From assembly GCF_021568795.1 (NCBI RefSeq), contig NZ_JAKGUE010000002.1:243291-307290 (forward strand): a stretch of DNA of 64,000 nucleotides. Reading direction: 5' to 3'. How positions within the stretch are numbered: position 1 is the first letter of the stretch; each line of letters starts with the position of its first letter. Of the stretch, positions 63,467 through 64,000 are shown one piece after another. The position numbers were made by a program, and so were the translations under genes. The stretch comes from Dethiosulfovibrio faecalis (GTDB taxonomy: Bacteria; Synergistota; Synergistia; Synergistales; Dethiosulfovibrionaceae). The notes under the pieces are model-generated. The model made no database searches and was not told where the DNA came from. It saw nothing but the letters and a program-made list of their open reading frames with translations.

Positions 63467-63661
63467 ATGAAAAACGATTCTAGATTAGGTTGCATGTTGA
63501 AGCACATGGAGTTAACGCAGAGGTCTCTTGCCCAGGAACTTGGGTGCAGTAGATCCCTCGTCTATCAATGGGTGCATGGTCGACGTCCTTCAAAGCGTTT
63601 CCTAGATAAGGTTTGCGACATCCTAGGCGTAGAGCCAGATATGTTGTGGCCTGCCCTGTAG
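63467..63661 (+). CDS. Small XRE-family helix-turn-helix protein
   Basis: A 64-residue DNA-binding protein (MLKHMELTQRSLAQELGCSR, SLVYQWVHGRRPSKRFLDKV). The ATG at 63467 with ACAGGAGG is the true start; the longer frame from 62921 runs in a shadow of the DUF2303 gene. It is the third HTH regulator of the element. Its stop (63659-63661) lies just before the next gene. Confidence 0.8.
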   Translation: MKNDSRLGCMLKHMELTQRSLAQELGCSRSLVYQWVHGRRPSKRFLDKVCDILGVEPDMLWPAL

Positions 63662-63670
63662 GTGACCACC

Positions 63671-63958
63671 ATGGAGCAAACGAAAATCAGGCAGCCCGTC
63701 CGTCCGGAAAAGAAGGTCCGCCGGGTAGCTCGGAAGGAGCATCGTTGCGACTGGTGCGGAGGGGTTATCTATCCAGACGAGAGGTACGTCTTTCTGGAGT
63801 TTTTCGTAGAGGGAATCAGAGGGAGCCGGTTCGTAGACCGAAAGTACCACGAGGATTGTTTCGAGGCGATGGAGCACGACCCGGCGGTAAAGTCCGGTCG
63901 ACATCGTCGCAGAGGCCAGATCAGAGGCTGCACCGTCGAGGAGAGCTACAGGGGGTGA
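63671..63958 (+). CDS. Zinc-finger-like phage protein
   Basis: A 95-residue basic protein with HRCDWCGGVIYPDERYVFLE and, 25 residues on, YHEDCFEAM: a Cys-x2-Cys plus His-x3-Cys metal site like TRASH/HNH-type small fingers. The tail is Arg-rich (GRHRRRGQIRG). The start is ATG 63671 or GTG 63662. It could bind DNA. Confidence 0.65.
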   Translation: MEQTKIRQPVRPEKKVRRVARKEHRCDWCGGVIYPDERYVFLEFFVEGIRGSRFVDRKYHEDCFEAMEHDPAVKSGRHRRRGQIRGCTVEESYRG

Positions 63959-63962
63959 CCAT

Positions 63963-64000
63963 GTGGAGCGCAACATAGTAATAGACAACCGAAAGTTCTG
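63963..64000 (+). CDS. Start of a further gene, cut by the window edge
   Basis: After a GGGGGTG sequence a GTG at 63963 opens a frame (ERNIVIDNRKF) that stays open to the edge. Too short to identify. Confidence 0.35.
   Translation, partial: MERNIVIDNRKF

Larger units (their letters stand above)
53504..64000. mobile_element. Prophage or phage-like element inserted at ssrA, right end not seen
   Basis: It starts at the ssrA 3' end with an integrase, then cargo genes of mixed base composition, then a repressor/Cro divergent switch, then a rightward series of short overlapping genes typical of phage early regions (AlpA-like, zinc-ribbon, DUF2303-like, small HTH). No capsid, tail or terminase genes are reached, so whether it is a full prophage or a satellite cannot be decided. 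Confidence 0.85.

Noticed and set aside
53504..64000. A second copy of the ssrA 3' end as right attachment site
   Set aside because: No repeat of the GCGCCTCCACCA end was noticed in this range; it is probably beyond the window.

Overview
The window reads as the chromosome of an anaerobic, amino-acid- and betaine-fermenting bacterium of moderately high GC content, most likely a Synergistota member related to Dethiosulfovibrio/Aminomonas. The grounds are a Stickland-type reductase locus with an in-frame UGA selenocysteine codon, GatCAB, a bifurcating-type NuoEF-plus-GltD/NuoG complex, rubredoxin and a FliD-type flagellar filament cap. Taxonomy is inferred from gene content only.

Left part (1-9.95 kb, minus strand): a truncated M20 amidohydrolase, then a betaine reductase locus in transcription order grdI-grdH(Sec)-BCCT betaine transporter-rhodanese-grdC-grdD. 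Upstream of it lies a NarL-type two-component pair that may control it. Betaine is imported by the BCCT carrier, cleaved by the GrdH/GrdI substrate-specific component B, and turned into acetyl-phosphate by protein C (GrdC/GrdD). GrdA and the thioredoxin system are not in the window. The small rhodanese gene ends in a UGA-Gly-stop context that resembles a second selenocysteine site.

Middle (10-53 kb): threonine synthase; a selenium/sulfur handling group (TusA-like, YedE-like transporter, Se/S-carrier-like protein); a SUI1-like factor; transketolase; and a long plus-strand housekeeping series (trmI, queH, AIR-synthase-like, M24 peptidase, rubredoxin, amino-acid binding protein, miaB, comEA, a short comEC, coaX, dus, lysS, ligA, gatCAB, EF-G-like). 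Then come glycerate kinase, a three-gene NADH/flavin/Fe-S complex resembling electron-bifurcating Stn/Hyd enzymes, pgi, a TtcA-like enzyme, an orphan response regulator, fliD, membrane-lipid genes, malic enzyme, an MBL hydrolase, an isochorismatase-like hydrolase, tRNA-Pro(CGG), smpB and ssrA (tmRNA).

Right part (53.5-64 kb): a prophage or phage-like element integrated at the 3' end of ssrA. It has a tyrosine integrase, a cargo zone (54.8-58.7 kb), an S24-type repressor facing a Cro-like gene with two matching operator-like sites between them, and a cassette of small early genes (AlpA-like, zinc-ribbon, DUF2303-like, HTH). The other attachment site is not seen, so the element probably runs past the window end.

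Most interesting: between integrase and a PBECR4-like predicted nuclease gene there is a promoter, about 2.5 tandem ~52-nt structured repeats and a strong intrinsic terminator. This is the layout of a type III (RNA antitoxin) toxin-antitoxin system, but with a toxin of a different family from ToxN. The second candidate novelty is the putative C-terminal CxxU selenoprotein rhodanese in the betaine reductase locus.
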